Shown here piece after piece: positions 25,255 through 34,495 of a DNA stretch of 64,000 bases. This DNA comes from Candidatus Gastranaerophilales bacterium. GTDB taxonomy: Bacteria; Cyanobacteriota; Vampirovibrionia; Gastranaerophilales; Gastranaerophilaceae. A program made the translations under genes and the position numbers. Positions within the stretch are counted from its first letter, which is position 1. Each line of letters starts with the position of its first letter. Location: contig CALVEN010000001.1 in NCBI GenBank assembly GCA_944326585.1, positions 1 through 64,000 on the forward strand. Direction: 5' to 3'. Under the pieces are notes generated by a model. That model was not told where the DNA came from and made no database searches. It saw nothing but the letters and a program-made list of their open reading frames with translations.

Positions 25255-28143
25255 TTAAAACAAACTCAACTGTTTGGAATTATCTTTTTCTTTTTGTTCA
25301 AATTTTGAAAAATTAAACAAATCTTCCTCGATTTTTGCCAAAAACGGAGATACAGGAAGGTTTTTGAATGTCCCGTATTGCAGTCTTTTTAAGGCACGGC
25401 TCAAAAACAATCTGTCTTTTGCCCTTGTCATACCGACATAAAGCAAACGCCTTTCTTCTTCGATTTCATCTTGTGTCTGCGCTTTATATAACGGAATAAT
25501 CCCGTTTTCAAGCCCCGCGATAAACACACATTTAAATTCCAAACCCTTTGAAGCATGCAGCGTCATTAAAGAAATTCTGTCTGCACGGCTATCAAGGGTG
25601 TCGGATTCTCTTAACAATGATACCTCGTGAATAAATTCCGCTTTAGAACTACAATTCAAGGCAATATTTTTCAAATAATTCAAAATATAATCTTCAATTT
25701 CACCTGATGTGCCTTCCAATTGCTCAACAACGGGAATATCATCTTTTAACCCTTTTAACAAATCTCTGACGGATTTTTTATCACAAAGCATATCATCCGA
25801 AAGCTTCACAAACGGCATGCCGGATCTTTCGAGGGCTTCCAATATCGGCTTTAGCTGTGATGAAGTTCTGTATAAAATCGCAAAATCAGAAAACGACAAA
25901 TCATCCTTATCACCTGATGACCTTGATGAATCTATTGAAAAGAAACTGTGACCGCCGATTAAATTTTCAATACCGCTTACGATAAATTCCGCCTCTGCTC
26001 TGTCTGTGGGCGCCGTATGGATTGTAATTTTTTCCTGCGGTCTGTCATAGCGCGAAATAATATCATAAGAGCTGATAATCTGATTTGAAGCGTTTACAAT
26101 CCCCTCATTTGAACGGTAATTATTTTTAAGATGAACAATTTCAACATCTTTGTAGTCATTTTTAAAATTATCAAAGAATTTTGCGCAGCCGCCCCTAAAC
26201 CCGTAAATCGCCTGATTGGAATCGCCTATAACACAAATATTCCCGTTTTCATGCACAAGTAATTTAATTAATTTATACTGGTTTTCGTCAATATCCTGAT
26301 ATTCATCAACAAAAACCATTTTGAATTTTTCCTGATAAAATTCTCTGATTTCGGGATAATTCTCAAACAATTTGACAGTAAAAGTTATTAAATCGTCAAA
26401 TTCAATCAAATTTTCAGGAACTACATCATACAAAGCCTTTTCCTGCTCGCTTATAACTCCAAAATTCTTGTCCAATCCGGCTTTTTCACAATTTTCTTTT
26501 AAAATTGACAAACACAAAGAATGAAATGTATGAATATTAACGGAGGAAGATTTTTCCGCCAGAAGAATTTTCAACCTGTCGCGCATTTCCTGAGCTGCGC
26601 GCCGTGTAAATGTTATGGCAAGGCAATTCTCAGCAGAAACTTTTTTCAGATTAATTAAATATGCGATACGACGGGTGAGTACGGTTGTTTTGCCAGAACC
26701 CGGGCCTGCTGTTATTAACAATTGATGAGAATTACTTTCGACAGCGGCTTTTTGATATTCATCCAAACCCGAAGAATTTTGATGAGAAATTTTCTCTTCA
26801 ACCGTGTTTTGAACTGAAATTTTTTCCTGAATTATGGTTTTTTCAGGCTCTTTTACAACTGTTTGCGGAATATCAATATCAAGTTTGAGATTTATACAAT
26901 TTTTTTTTACGATTTCACTGTCGTCAAAAAGTCTGATAACACCGTATTCGCCGTCATAGCCAGCATGTTTTATGACTTTCCCTGCCCGAAGCCTTGAAAT
27001 TGCCTCGCCGAGCATTGGGAAATCTTTTGAAAGCTCATCAACGGGAACATTTCTCAAAATTGAAAGCTCCGACCCGAATTTATGAATTAATCTTTCGTAT
27101 TCATTAACAACTGATTTGCTTGACGGTCCGACCTGCATAATCTCGGAAACAATTTCCGGCAAAGGAACGAGACTATAAACTTTTCCGCCTGTTTCAGGTA
27201 TAAAATCACTGTCAAAGGCTCTGTCAGCAAGTTCATTTACCCTGTTTAAAACCCCGATGGTCAAAGGCTTTCCGCAAACCGGACAAATCCCGTTACATTT
27301 TTTTGTTTCATCGGGTGTAAGACAGATATTACATTTTCTGTGTCCGTCCTCGTGATATTTGCCTTCTTCCGGAAAAAATTCAACTGTTCCGACATAGCCA
27401 TCACCTGTTTTTAAAGCTTTCATAATGCTGAAATAATCAGGGTTTGTATCAAAAACCGTTGCTTCACGAGCAAGTTTTGAGGGCGAATGCGCGTCGGAAT
27501 TTGAAACAAGACGGAATTTATCAAGTTTTGACACTTTCCAATTCATTTCAGGATCGGAAGAAAGTCCTGTTTCAACGGCAAAAATATGATCAGATAAATC
27601 TTCATAACATTCTTCTATAGAATCAAAACCCGATTTTGACCCTAAAACTGAAAACCACGGGGTCCAAATATGTGCCGGAATTATATAAGAATTTTCGCCT
27701 GATTCCAAAACAGTTTCAAGCAGACTTCTTGAATCCAATCCCAAAATCGGACGCCCGTCTGAATTAATATTGCCTATGGCATCAAGTTTCTGTCTGAAAT
27801 TCTGCGCGGTTTCAATATCCGGTGTGAATACAACATGGTGAACTTTGCGGGTTTTATCACCTTTTTTATAAATTGTGGAAATTTCAACAGACAAAATAAA
27901 TCTGACCGGTTCCGAATTTTTAAAAATTTGTTTTTCAATTTCTGGCTTTAACCTGTAAGCGCCGCATCCGTCAGGAATTAATTTTTCGTTAATCTCTTTA
28001 AACCACGCGGGATGTGTAAAATCACCAGTTGAAATTACACTCAAACCTTTTTTCTGTGCCCAGAGAGCCAAGTGTTCAAGGTCGCAGTCTTTGCTTGTGG
28101 CTCTAGAATATTTTGAATGTATATGTAAATCCGCATAGAACAT
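25255..28143 (-). CDS. EndoQ-like PHP nuclease fused to UvrD/Rep helicase
   Basis: About 962 residues. The N-terminal 400 resemble endonuclease Q: DLHIHSKYSRATSKD, STGDFTHPAW, PAHIWTPW and SNSDAHSP supply metal-binding His/Asp, and a Cys4 zinc site lies near residues 271-290 (CNIC...CPVC). After a low-complexity linker comes a full superfamily-1 helicase: GPGSGKT near 480-486, FVDEYQD, YRSNEG, and LMTLHASKGLEF near the end. The C-terminus is QLSLF, the beta-clamp binding consensus. EndoQ cuts 5' of deaminated bases; the helicase would unwind from that nick. The start at 28143 gives MFYADLHIHS as in EndoQ; GGGG lies 8 nt upstream. Confidence 0.88.
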   Translation of the reverse strand: MFYADLHIHSKYSRATSKDCDLEHLALWAQKKGLSVISTGDFTHPAWFKEINEKLIPDGCGAYRLKPEIEKQIFKNSEPVRFILSVEISTIYKKGDKTRKVHHVVFTPDIETAQNFRQKLDAIGNINSDGRPILGLDSRSLLETVLESGENSYIIPAHIWTPWFSVLGSKSGFDSIEECYEDLSDHIFAVETGLSSDPEMNWKVSKLDKFRLVSNSDAHSPSKLAREATVFDTNPDYFSIMKALKTGDGYVGTVEFFPEEGKYHEDGHRKCNICLTPDETKKCNGICPVCGKPLTIGVLNRVNELADRAFDSDFIPETGGKVYSLVPLPEIVSEIMQVGPSSKSVVNEYERLIHKFGSELSILRNVPVDELSKDFPMLGEAISRLRAGKVIKHAGYDGEYGVIRLFDDSEIVKKNCINLKLDIDIPQTVVKEPEKTIIQEKISVQNTVEEKISHQNSSGLDEYQKAAVESNSHQLLITAGPGSGKTTVLTRRIAYLINLKKVSAENCLAITFTRRAAQEMRDRLKILLAEKSSSVNIHTFHSLCLSILKENCEKAGLDKNFGVISEQEKALYDVVPENLIEFDDLITFTVKLFENYPEIREFYQEKFKMVFVDEYQDIDENQYKLIKLLVHENGNICVIGDSNQAIYGFRGGCAKFFDNFKNDYKDVEIVHLKNNYRSNEGIVNASNQIISSYDIISRYDRPQEKITIHTAPTDRAEAEFIVSGIENLIGGHSFFSIDSSRSSGDKDDLSFSDFAILYRTSSQLKPILEALERSGMPFVKLSDDMLCDKKSVRDLLKGLKDDIPVVEQLEGTSGEIEDYILNYLKNIALNCSSKAEFIHEVSLLRESDTLDSRADRISLMTLHASKGLEFKCVFIAGLENGIIPLYKAQTQDEIEEERRLLYVGMTRAKDRLFLSRALKRLQYGTFKNLPVSPFLAKIEEDLFNFSKFEQKEKDNSKQLSLF

Positions 28144-28209
28144 AAGTTTACCCCGTTGAAACAATTCTAGCAGGAATAAAATCTCTTAACAATTAAAATT
28201 AATATAAAT

Positions 28210-28890
28210 TTATATTTCCATATACTGCAAGTTATCACTTACGGTAAAATCCGCCGTGACGGACTCTTTAATATCCTCAACGGAAAACATCGGATTAATA
28301 TCCGTCATAACAAGTCCTTGCGGTGTAACATGAAATACGCAGCGCTCGGTTATTATCAAATTGACTTCCCGATATGCGGTCAGAGGCAAATTACATTTTT
28401 TGACTATTTTTATCTGACCTTTTGATGTGTGTTCCATGGCCACAATAACCTTTTTTGCACCGACAACAAGATCCATGGAGCCCCCCATACCCGGAACAAA
28501 TTTGCCTGGAATAAGCCAGCTTGCAAGACTTCCTTCCTCATCAACCTGCAAAGCCCCGAGAACAGTCGCATCAATATGTCCGCCCCGCATCATGGTAAAT
28601 GCCATCTGTGAATCATAAAAACTTGCGCCCTTTTTGGCTTCCACATATCCGCCGCCTGCGTTTATAATTTTTTTATCAATAAAATCGCCTTTCTGGCTTT
28701 TCCCTACCCCCAAAAGTCCGTTTTCGGATTGAAAAGTTACGTTAATTCCTTCCGGCACATAATCGGCAACAGCAGTAGGCAAACCTATACCGAGAGTAAC
28801 CACGTCACCGTTTTGAAATTCTTTTGCGGCTCTTTTTGCAATAATTTCGCGGATTTTTTCTTTTGATAATTCCTGTAACGCTACTGCCAT
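28210..28890 (-). CDS. atoA: CoA-transferase subunit B (AtoA/ScoB type)
   Basis: 226 residues. The catalytic Glu is in SENGLLGVG; LGIGLPTAVADYVPEG and the later GGSMDLVVGAKKVIVAMEHTS are family hallmarks. With subunit A next to it, the enzyme moves CoA between a 3-oxoacid or short-chain acid and an acyl-CoA donor; acetoacetate or butyrate/acetate are usual partners. The substrate is not decided by sequence. It directly follows subunit A (adjacent genes, no gap), with AGGAG inside the end of that gene. Confidence 0.92.
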   Translation of the reverse strand: MAVALQELSKEKIREIIAKRAAKEFQNGDVVTLGIGLPTAVADYVPEGINVTFQSENGLLGVGKSQKGDFIDKKIINAGGGYVEAKKGASFYDSQMAFTMMRGGHIDATVLGALQVDEEGSLASWLIPGKFVPGMGGSMDLVVGAKKVIVAMEHTSKGQIKIVKKCNLPLTAYREVNLIITERCVFHVTPQGLVMTDINPMFSVEDIKESVTADFTVSDNLQYMEI

Positions 28891-29541
28891 TTAATTCTCC
28901 TCACCTGCAACAACATAATCTATAAAAAGCCCCGGTATTACAACTTCATTGGGATCCAGACAATCTACAAGCTCGTCTGCCTGAACAATTACGGTTTCTG
29001 CAGCAGTTGCCATTATAGTATTATGATTCCTTGTTGTACCTTCAAATGATACATTACCGTATCTGTCAACTTTTGTTCCGTAAATTAATGCAAAATCAGC
29101 GCCCAAAGGTTTTTCAAAGATATATTTTTTACCGTCAATGGTCATAGTTTGTTTATCTTCTTCAATAATCGTTCCGACGCCTGTAGGAGTCAAAACACCG
29201 CCAAGCCCTGTACCTTTTGCTCTTATTTTTTCAATCAATGTCCCCATAGGAACAAGTTCCACCTCAATTTCGCCGTCATGCATCTGACGTCCGGTTTCGG
29301 GATTTGTACCGATATGAGAAGCTATAACCTTTTTGACCTGTCTGTTTTCTATGAGTTTGCCCCTGTCATTCCCGGGTGTTGATGTGTCATTACAAATCAT
29401 TGTCAAATCTGATACATTCAATTTTACAAGCTCATCGATAATCTTGTCGGGTGTACCGCAGCTCAAAAATCCGCCGACCATAATTGAAGAACCGTCTTTT
29501 ATCATATTTGCAGCTTCTTTTGCAGAAATTATTTTTTTCAT
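28891..29541 (-). CDS. atoD: CoA-transferase subunit A (AtoD/ScoA type)
   Basis: 216 residues. Family signatures: MVGGFLSCGTPDKIIDELV near the N-terminus, RAKGTGLGGVLTPTGVGT near the centre, and GADFALIYGTKVDRYGNVSFEGTTRN. It pairs with the B subunit encoded immediately downstream. AAGGGA lies 14 nt before ATG, with a TATAAT further up. Such enzymes suit a fermentative gut lifestyle, recycling CoA between acids. Confidence 0.92.
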   Translation of the reverse strand: MKKIISAKEAANMIKDGSSIMVGGFLSCGTPDKIIDELVKLNVSDLTMICNDTSTPGNDRGKLIENRQVKKVIASHIGTNPETGRQMHDGEIEVELVPMGTLIEKIRAKGTGLGGVLTPTGVGTIIEEDKQTMTIDGKKYIFEKPLGADFALIYGTKVDRYGNVSFEGTTRNHNTIMATAAETVIVQADELVDCLDPNEVVIPGLFIDYVVAGEEN

Positions 29542-29609
29542 ATATCTTATATCCCTTAATATAATTCTATTATAAAAAAAGTGGTTTTGTAAAATCTGTA
29601 GAAATTCTG

Positions 29610-29963
29610 TTACATTTGTTTTTCAATCCATTGCATAATAATATTCACAAGATACTCCTGTTCTTTTGCGGAAAGTTCTCTGCCGCAGGGAATTTTATGC
29701 CATTTATTAATACATTTTCTGCAGCAGGAAGCTGTTGCATGCTGTGCGATAAAAACAGGATGACCCTTCATGGGAGTTTGTTTGCCGTCATTTAAAATAT
29801 CTGCAGGTGCAATCCTTTTTGCAATAAAATCTTCGGCATGACGCCTGATTGTATCAAGCCCTTTTTCTTTAATATACAACTTATCCTTATCTTTAAGCTT
29901 AAATTTGCTGCGAAAATCAGACTTTGCAAGCCGATCAAATATATCGTCCATATCTAAATCCAT
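29610..29963 (-). CDS. DUF4186-type protein
   Basis: 117 residues. Recognised by LYIKEKGLDTIRRHAEDFI, KQTPMKGHPVFIAQHATASCCRKCINKWH and the C-terminal helix. His, Cys3 and a second His in HATASCCRKCINKWH could form a metal site, and the family is otherwise uncharacterised. The gene overlaps the upstream exported-protein gene by 10 bp. No Shine-Dalgarno is visible, so translation is likely coupled. Confidence 0.82.
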   Translation of the reverse strand: MDLDMDDIFDRLAKSDFRSKFKLKDKDKLYIKEKGLDTIRRHAEDFIAKRIAPADILNDGKQTPMKGHPVFIAQHATASCCRKCINKWHKIPCGRELSAKEQEYLVNIIMQWIEKQM

Positions 29964-30520
29964 TCGGGGTAATAATAAATTTGTATTGTTTTGTTTTCTT
30001 TAAGTTTTGCATGCCCGCCTTTTATAAAATTAGTCAAAGTACCTGTCGGCGGCAAAATTGTTAAAGCCCACTTTAAAGGATAAACCCAGAGGCTTCTGTC
30101 CTGTCCTCTAATTTCAAAACTATCAGAAATTTGACCTTTTAAAATATTTTCAAATTCAAAATCACCGACAATTATACTTGCCGGAATACCGTTCATCCCG
30201 CTTTTTATAATAGTTTCAACCTTCGCCGGTACAATCATACCTTTTTCAAACACAAGCTTTCCGTTATAATAAACATCAGAACGGACTTTAAAAGTTACCT
30301 CCTGACCTTCATAGACTTTGGCTTCTGATGAAATCCTTTCAGTTATCCTAAGCCCTACAGGAATTCTTGCAGTCCCCTGATAATCATAATCCAAATGAAC
30401 TTCAGGCTTTTCAATATTTTTATCCATTAAAGTTGAATCAGCAAATTCATCCGTCATAACTTGCCCCAATGCGGATGTACCTATAAAAATACAACACACA
30501 AGTATCAAAAATTTATTCAT
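29954..30520 (-). CDS. Exported hypothetical protein
   Basis: 188 residues with a signal peptide ending near SALGQ (about residue 20). The mature part is beta-rich: VTFKVRSDVYYNGKLVFEKG, then GMIVPAKVETIIKSGMNG and a C-terminal KWALTILPPTGTLTNFIKGGHAKL. It shares the flavour of the exported protein at 1700-2413 (value-setting loops before a Gly/Pro-rich end) but is not clearly homologous. It overlaps its upstream neighbour by 8 bp. Function unknown. Confidence 0.7.
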   Translation of the reverse strand: MNKFLILVCCIFIGTSALGQVMTDEFADSTLMDKNIEKPEVHLDYDYQGTARIPVGLRITERISSEAKVYEGQEVTFKVRSDVYYNGKLVFEKGMIVPAKVETIIKSGMNGIPASIIVGDFEFENILKGQISDSFEIRGQDRSLWVYPLKWALTILPPTGTLTNFIKGGHAKLKENKTIQIYYYPEWI

Positions 30521-31268
30521 ATTTTAAATCCTCATGTGAATTATTTTTTATTTTATTTTCCAAAAGCTTTCTGTTATACTGCGAATTTAACAAAAAATTC
30601 TGATAGCTGTCTGTTTCCAAATATTTGTTATTTTGAAGAAAATACGGATATTTTGTATAGATATATTCATAAATTATCGCAAGTCTTCTTGAGGTTAAAT
30701 TTGAATGGGAAAGTTTATCAAACCTTTTTTGCGGAAACGCTTTGTTGATATATGTTATAAGCCCTATAGGATCATATCCCGCCTTAACCATAAAATCAAC
30801 GGCTCTTTTATCAGCATATATTTCATAAATCTTAGGCGCAAGTTTTACCTGAACTGATGACAGGCTGCCGTTCCATATTCCGCCGTATGATTTTAATGCC
30901 ATTGAAATTCCTCTTGCCAAAAATCCTGCAAGCTCATCATCATTTGCAATAAATTGTATGTCTTCTTCGTATAATACAATTTGTCGTTTAGTTACATCTT
31001 CTAATGATTTCAACAAAGATTTTTTAGCTGCATCATCATATACAAATATAATTCTTTTATCAATTTTGTTTGCATTTAAAATTTTGAACGCAACATCATT
31101 AATCTTTTCCTGAATTGTCTGTTCACGAACAATTACATCACTTCTTCCGGCTTCTTGCCTAACTGCAAAATCTTCAGGTGTAATATTTTCATCAACGTAA
31201 TTTTCTGCAGCAAAAGTACTGCCTGTGAAAAATATTACAGCAATAAATAAAAATAAAATCTTTTTCAT
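30513..31268 (-). CDS. M48-like peptidase homologue lacking HExxH
   Basis: 251 residues with a signal peptide (FTGSTFAAE). The layout follows M48 metallopeptidases: IVLYEEDIQFIANDDELAGFLARGISMALKSYGG aligns (in pieces) with the zinc helix region, and YADKRAVDFMVKAGYDPIGLITYINKAF with the downstream EADR segment. Where HExxH should be the sequence reads ARGIS, so zinc ligands and the catalytic Glu are lost. It is probably a periplasmic pseudo-protease or scaffold. It forms an operon with the exported protein and DUF4186 gene downstream. Confidence 0.6.
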   Translation of the reverse strand: MKKILFLFIAVIFFTGSTFAAENYVDENITPEDFAVRQEAGRSDVIVREQTIQEKINDVAFKILNANKIDKRIIFVYDDAAKKSLLKSLEDVTKRQIVLYEEDIQFIANDDELAGFLARGISMALKSYGGIWNGSLSSVQVKLAPKIYEIYADKRAVDFMVKAGYDPIGLITYINKAFPQKRFDKLSHSNLTSRRLAIIYEYIYTKYPYFLQNNKYLETDSYQNFLLNSQYNRKLLENKIKNNSHEDLKYE

Positions 31269-31282
31269 ACTATCCTTTAAAA

Positions 31283-31483
31283 TTAACTTTCAGCAACAAT
31301 TGTTGTTACCAATTCACCGTAACTGTTAAAATGTCCGTCTGTTTCTTCAACTATATATCTTAATTCCGGCTTGCCTTCAACTGCATTTTCAGCGCAATCC
31401 ATTGCTTCATCATAATCTTTGAATTCACCGATTAATGTTTTTGTAAGACTTGAATGATTTTTTTCCGTATAAACACTGTACAT
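31283..31483 (-). CDS. Small hypothetical protein
   Basis: 66 residues, acidic, with no signal peptide. The pattern of alternating strands and helix (VYTEKNHSSLTKTLIGEF, YDEAMDCAENAVEG, LRYIVEETDG) suggests a compact alpha/beta fold. A strong AAAGGAG lies 10 nt before ATG. It precedes the pseudo-M48 gene by 15 nt and may be co-transcribed with it. No family recognised. Confidence 0.65.
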   Translation of the reverse strand: MYSVYTEKNHSSLTKTLIGEFKDYDEAMDCAENAVEGKPELRYIVEETDGHFNSYGELVTTIVAES

Positions 31484-31557
31484 AACATGGCTCCTTTCAA
31501 CTATATAATATCATATAATTGTTAAATTACTGACGAATTTTTATATTTTCTTTACAG

Positions 31558-32955
31558 TTAAATATCTTCTTTTTGAACTGTGGTATTGATTGAATACAAA
31601 TCAACTCCGCCGACTGATTTATAAAGAGATATTGAAGATATCAAATAATTAATTTTATTTGATATTTCCTCTTTTTCCATCAAAAGATGTGCTTCTTTAC
31701 TATAAAGAACTTCTACATCAGATGCAGCGCCGATTTGTCTTTTGTCCTCCATAAGCTGGTAAATCTTGTCCTGCATTTTTAATCTGTCAGTCGTTTCATC
31801 ATAATTTTTCATTGCGGTTTTATATGACATAAGCCCTAAATTAATTTCCTTTATAGCCTCAAGTATGGTTTTTTGATAACTGTTGAGGGCTTCTTCATAC
31901 TGAAATTTTCTCAACTTTAAAAGCGCCATTTTTCTTCCGCCGGCAAACAAATCAAATGAAGGCAAAATCCCCGCATTAAATAATTGCGAATAACTGTTAA
32001 ACAAAGTATCCAGATGATATGCGTTCAAACCGATTTGACCGAATATAACAAATTTGGGCAATAATTCTTTCCTTGCAATTCTTACATCAAACCCCATTCG
32101 TTTAATATTTGCCTCTTCCTGCAAATAATCAGGTCTGTTTTCAATAACTGATGTGTCATATTCAAGCGGAATTCCCGTCAATAATTGCAAATTATCATAC
32201 TTTGCTCTTTCAGGCTCGCCCTCTTTCATCGAAAGATAAACCCTTAAACCGCTTGCCAAAACGTCCTGTTTTTCAAGTAAATTATTCTTTTCTTCTTTCA
32301 TTTGGGTAAGAAGCTTTTGTTCCGCCAAAACTTCGTTTATTGTACACAAACCGGCATCATATTTATTTATAGTCTTTTCCACAATATCATTTTGCAACGC
32401 TACAAGCTCATCTTGTATCTGCAAAAATCTGTCGGTTTTTATAAGATTAAAATAATCAGCCGCAAAATCTGATGTCAAAGAAATATATGTGGCACGCTCC
32501 GCCTGTTTTATGATTGCAAGCTGTTCTTGTATACTTTTTGTTTTAAGTCTGTTTGCTCCCCAAATATCAATTTCATAAGTCATTGTTAACGGTAATTGAT
32601 AATTATACTGGGCAAAACTCGGTATCAACATATCTCCGAACTGCTGGTTTGATGATCTGAACTGTCTGCCCAATGAGCCGTCAAAAGTCAGCATTGGCAA
32701 TTCGTTCGCAAATTGAATTTTTACAAGTTTTTCATTTTCTTTAACCTTTAATTCGGCATTTTTTAAATCGTAGTTGACTTCGTAAAGTTTTTTTAAATTG
32801 TTAACTAAAACCGGATCCTGATATTTTTCCCACCAGGATAAATTGAGATAATGTATTTTATTTTGTTCATGTTTAATTTCAGCTTTTGACTGTTTTGCAC
32901 ATGCCGCAGGCACAACAATAGTCAGGGTTAAAAGTATAATTAAAAATTTCTTCAT
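31558..32955 (-). CDS. TolC-family outer-membrane efflux protein
   Basis: 465 residues. A signal peptide ending near AACA and a following Cys-free start are followed by two TolC repeats of long helices: LKVKENEKLVKIQFANELPML and ANIKRMGFDVRIARKELLPKF are the paired entry motifs. It would form the trimeric outer-membrane tunnel for the EmrAB-like pump encoded divergently. GAGG lies 5 nt before ATG. Its promoter shares the palindromic operator at 32978-33001. Confidence 0.9.
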   Translation of the reverse strand: MKKFLIILLTLTIVVPAACAKQSKAEIKHEQNKIHYLNLSWWEKYQDPVLVNNLKKLYEVNYDLKNAELKVKENEKLVKIQFANELPMLTFDGSLGRQFRSSNQQFGDMLIPSFAQYNYQLPLTMTYEIDIWGANRLKTKSIQEQLAIIKQAERATYISLTSDFAADYFNLIKTDRFLQIQDELVALQNDIVEKTINKYDAGLCTINEVLAEQKLLTQMKEEKNNLLEKQDVLASGLRVYLSMKEGEPERAKYDNLQLLTGIPLEYDTSVIENRPDYLQEEANIKRMGFDVRIARKELLPKFVIFGQIGLNAYHLDTLFNSYSQLFNAGILPSFDLFAGGRKMALLKLRKFQYEEALNSYQKTILEAIKEINLGLMSYKTAMKNYDETTDRLKMQDKIYQLMEDKRQIGAASDVEVLYSKEAHLLMEKEEISNKINYLISSISLYKSVGGVDLYSINTTVQKEDI

Positions 32956-32977
32956 ATTCCTCTTCCATTATTTTTTT

Positions 32978-33001
32978 CTTGTGTTATAATTATAACACAA
33001 G
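32978..33001. promoter_or_regulatory. MarR-type operator over divergent promoters
   Basis: A perfect 24-bp palindrome with half-site CTTGTGTTATAA. Its centre contains overlapping TATAAT boxes on both strands (32985-32990 plus, 32989-32994 minus), so a bound dimer would block both the tolC-like and the marR-pump transcripts. Confidence 0.8.
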
Positions 33002-33034
33002 AATATTTTATTACAAAAATCGAAAAAGTAAATT

Positions 33035-33490
33035 ATGAAAAATAACCCCTTAAGAAAAAGAGTAGGAGCAATGCTTGTAGCAACCGGGATTTTATCCCGC
33101 GGGCTTGCACTGCAAACATTTGCGGAAAAGGGTTTTGAAATAACCTCCGAACAGTATTTGATATTATCACTGCTTGTTGAACACGGAGAATTATATCAAA
33201 GACAAATCTCCGAACTTACATACAAAGACAGACCGAATGTCAGCAGAATAATAAATATTCTTGAAGAAAAAGAACTCGTCAAACGGGTTAACAGTTCAAA
33301 CGGCAGACAAATATACAAAATAGTAGTAACGGAAAAAGGCAGAAATTTAAGAGAAATTATTCACCCCGTAATTGTGGATATAAGAAAAACAATTACAAAA
33401 GGAATTTCAAAAGAAGAACTTGAAATATGTCTGCAAATTCTTGAAAAAATGCTTGATAACATGAAAGACAAAGTTAAACTACAAATTTAA
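33035..33490 (+). CDS. MarR-family repressor
   Basis: 151 residues: a winged-helix fold with the usual recognition region YKDRPNVSRIINILEEKELVKRVNSSNGRQIYK. It is expected to bind the palindrome 34 bp upstream and release it on binding a toxic ligand, so it represses itself, the pump and the divergent tolC-like gene. The start has only a weak purine-rich leader. It is 13 nt upstream of the membrane-fusion gene, in one operon. Confidence 0.92.
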   Translation: MKNNPLRKRVGAMLVATGILSRGLALQTFAEKGFEITSEQYLILSLLVEHGELYQRQISELTYKDRPNVSRIINILEEKELVKRVNSSNGRQIYKIVVTEKGRNLREIIHPVIVDIRKTITKGISKEELEICLQILEKMLDNMKDKVKLQI

Positions 33491-33503
33491 TGGGAGAAAT
33501 TAA

Positions 33504-34493
33504 ATGGAAAATATAGATCACCATGGAACAAATACTATGGAAGAAAACGTTGATACACGCCCCGAATATATGAAAAAAAGAGTAATTGTACCTTCCGTAA
33601 CCGCAATAATATTTTTAATATTCGGTATATATTTCACAATACATTCAATATTTTATCAATCAACGGATGACGCATTTGTTGAAGGACATATAGTATCAAT
33701 CGCCCCAAGAGTTGAAGGACCTGTTTTAAAATTGTTAATAGACGATAACCAGCTTGTTAAAAAAGGTGATTTACTTTTGGAAATTGATCCGAAAGATTAT
33801 GAAGTAAAACTTCAACAGGCAAAAGCAAAACTTGAAGAAGCAAAAGCATCGCTCGTAAGAACGGAAAATCAGGTTACAAAAAGTTTATCAGATCTGGAAT
33901 TTGCACAAAACGATTATGAAAGATACTCAAAAATGTTTGAAAAAGGCATTGCCTCCAAACAGGATTACGATTCAAGCCTGAACAAATTAACCTCGGCTCA
34001 ATCAGGCAGCAATGCGGCAAAAGCAATGTATGATGAAATTTCCGCCTCCATAAAAAGACTGGAAGCCGAAGTTGAACAGGATGAATTAAATCTTTCATAT
34101 ACCAAAATTTACGCTCCTGAAGAAGGCTTAATCACAAACCGCTCCGTCGAACAGGGAAATTACGTACAAGTTGCACAACCGATGTTTGCAATTGTTCCCG
34201 AAAAAATGTGGGTTGTTGCAAACTTTAAAGAAACTCAACTTGCAAATATGAAACCCGGACAACCCGTTGAAATTAAAGTTGATACTTACAGAGGCAAAAA
34301 GTTTCAGGGAAAAGTTGACAGTATTCAAAGAGCAAGCGGAGCAAAAGCAAGTCTCTTCCCGCCTGAAAACGCTGTCGGCAGCTACGTTAAAATCGTTCAA
34401 AGAGTTCCTGTTAAAATTGTATTCACCGAAGATATTTCAAAATACAATATAGTACCCGGCATGTCAGTTGTTCCGGAGGTAAAAGTTAAATAA
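33504..34493 (+). CDS. EmrA/HlyD-type membrane-fusion protein
   Basis: 329 residues: a short cytosolic tail, one TM near 30-50 (VTAIIFLIFGIYFTI), a barrel-sandwich/lipoyl half (DDAFVEGHIVSIAPRVEGPV), an alpha-hairpin (about 90-185) and the returning half (APEEGLITNRSVEQGNYV). It would bridge the inner-membrane pump and the TolC-like channel. Good GGGAGAAATTAA before ATG. The pump gene begins 2 nt after its stop. Confidence 0.93.
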   Translation: MENIDHHGTNTMEENVDTRPEYMKKRVIVPSVTAIIFLIFGIYFTIHSIFYQSTDDAFVEGHIVSIAPRVEGPVLKLLIDDNQLVKKGDLLLEIDPKDYEVKLQQAKAKLEEAKASLVRTENQVTKSLSDLEFAQNDYERYSKMFEKGIASKQDYDSSLNKLTSAQSGSNAAKAMYDEISASIKRLEAEVEQDELNLSYTKIYAPEEGLITNRSVEQGNYVQVAQPMFAIVPEKMWVVANFKETQLANMKPGQPVEIKVDTYRGKKFQGKVDSIQRASGAKASLFPPENAVGSYVKIVQRVPVKIVFTEDISKYNIVPGMSVVPEVKVK

Positions 34494-34495
34494 TA

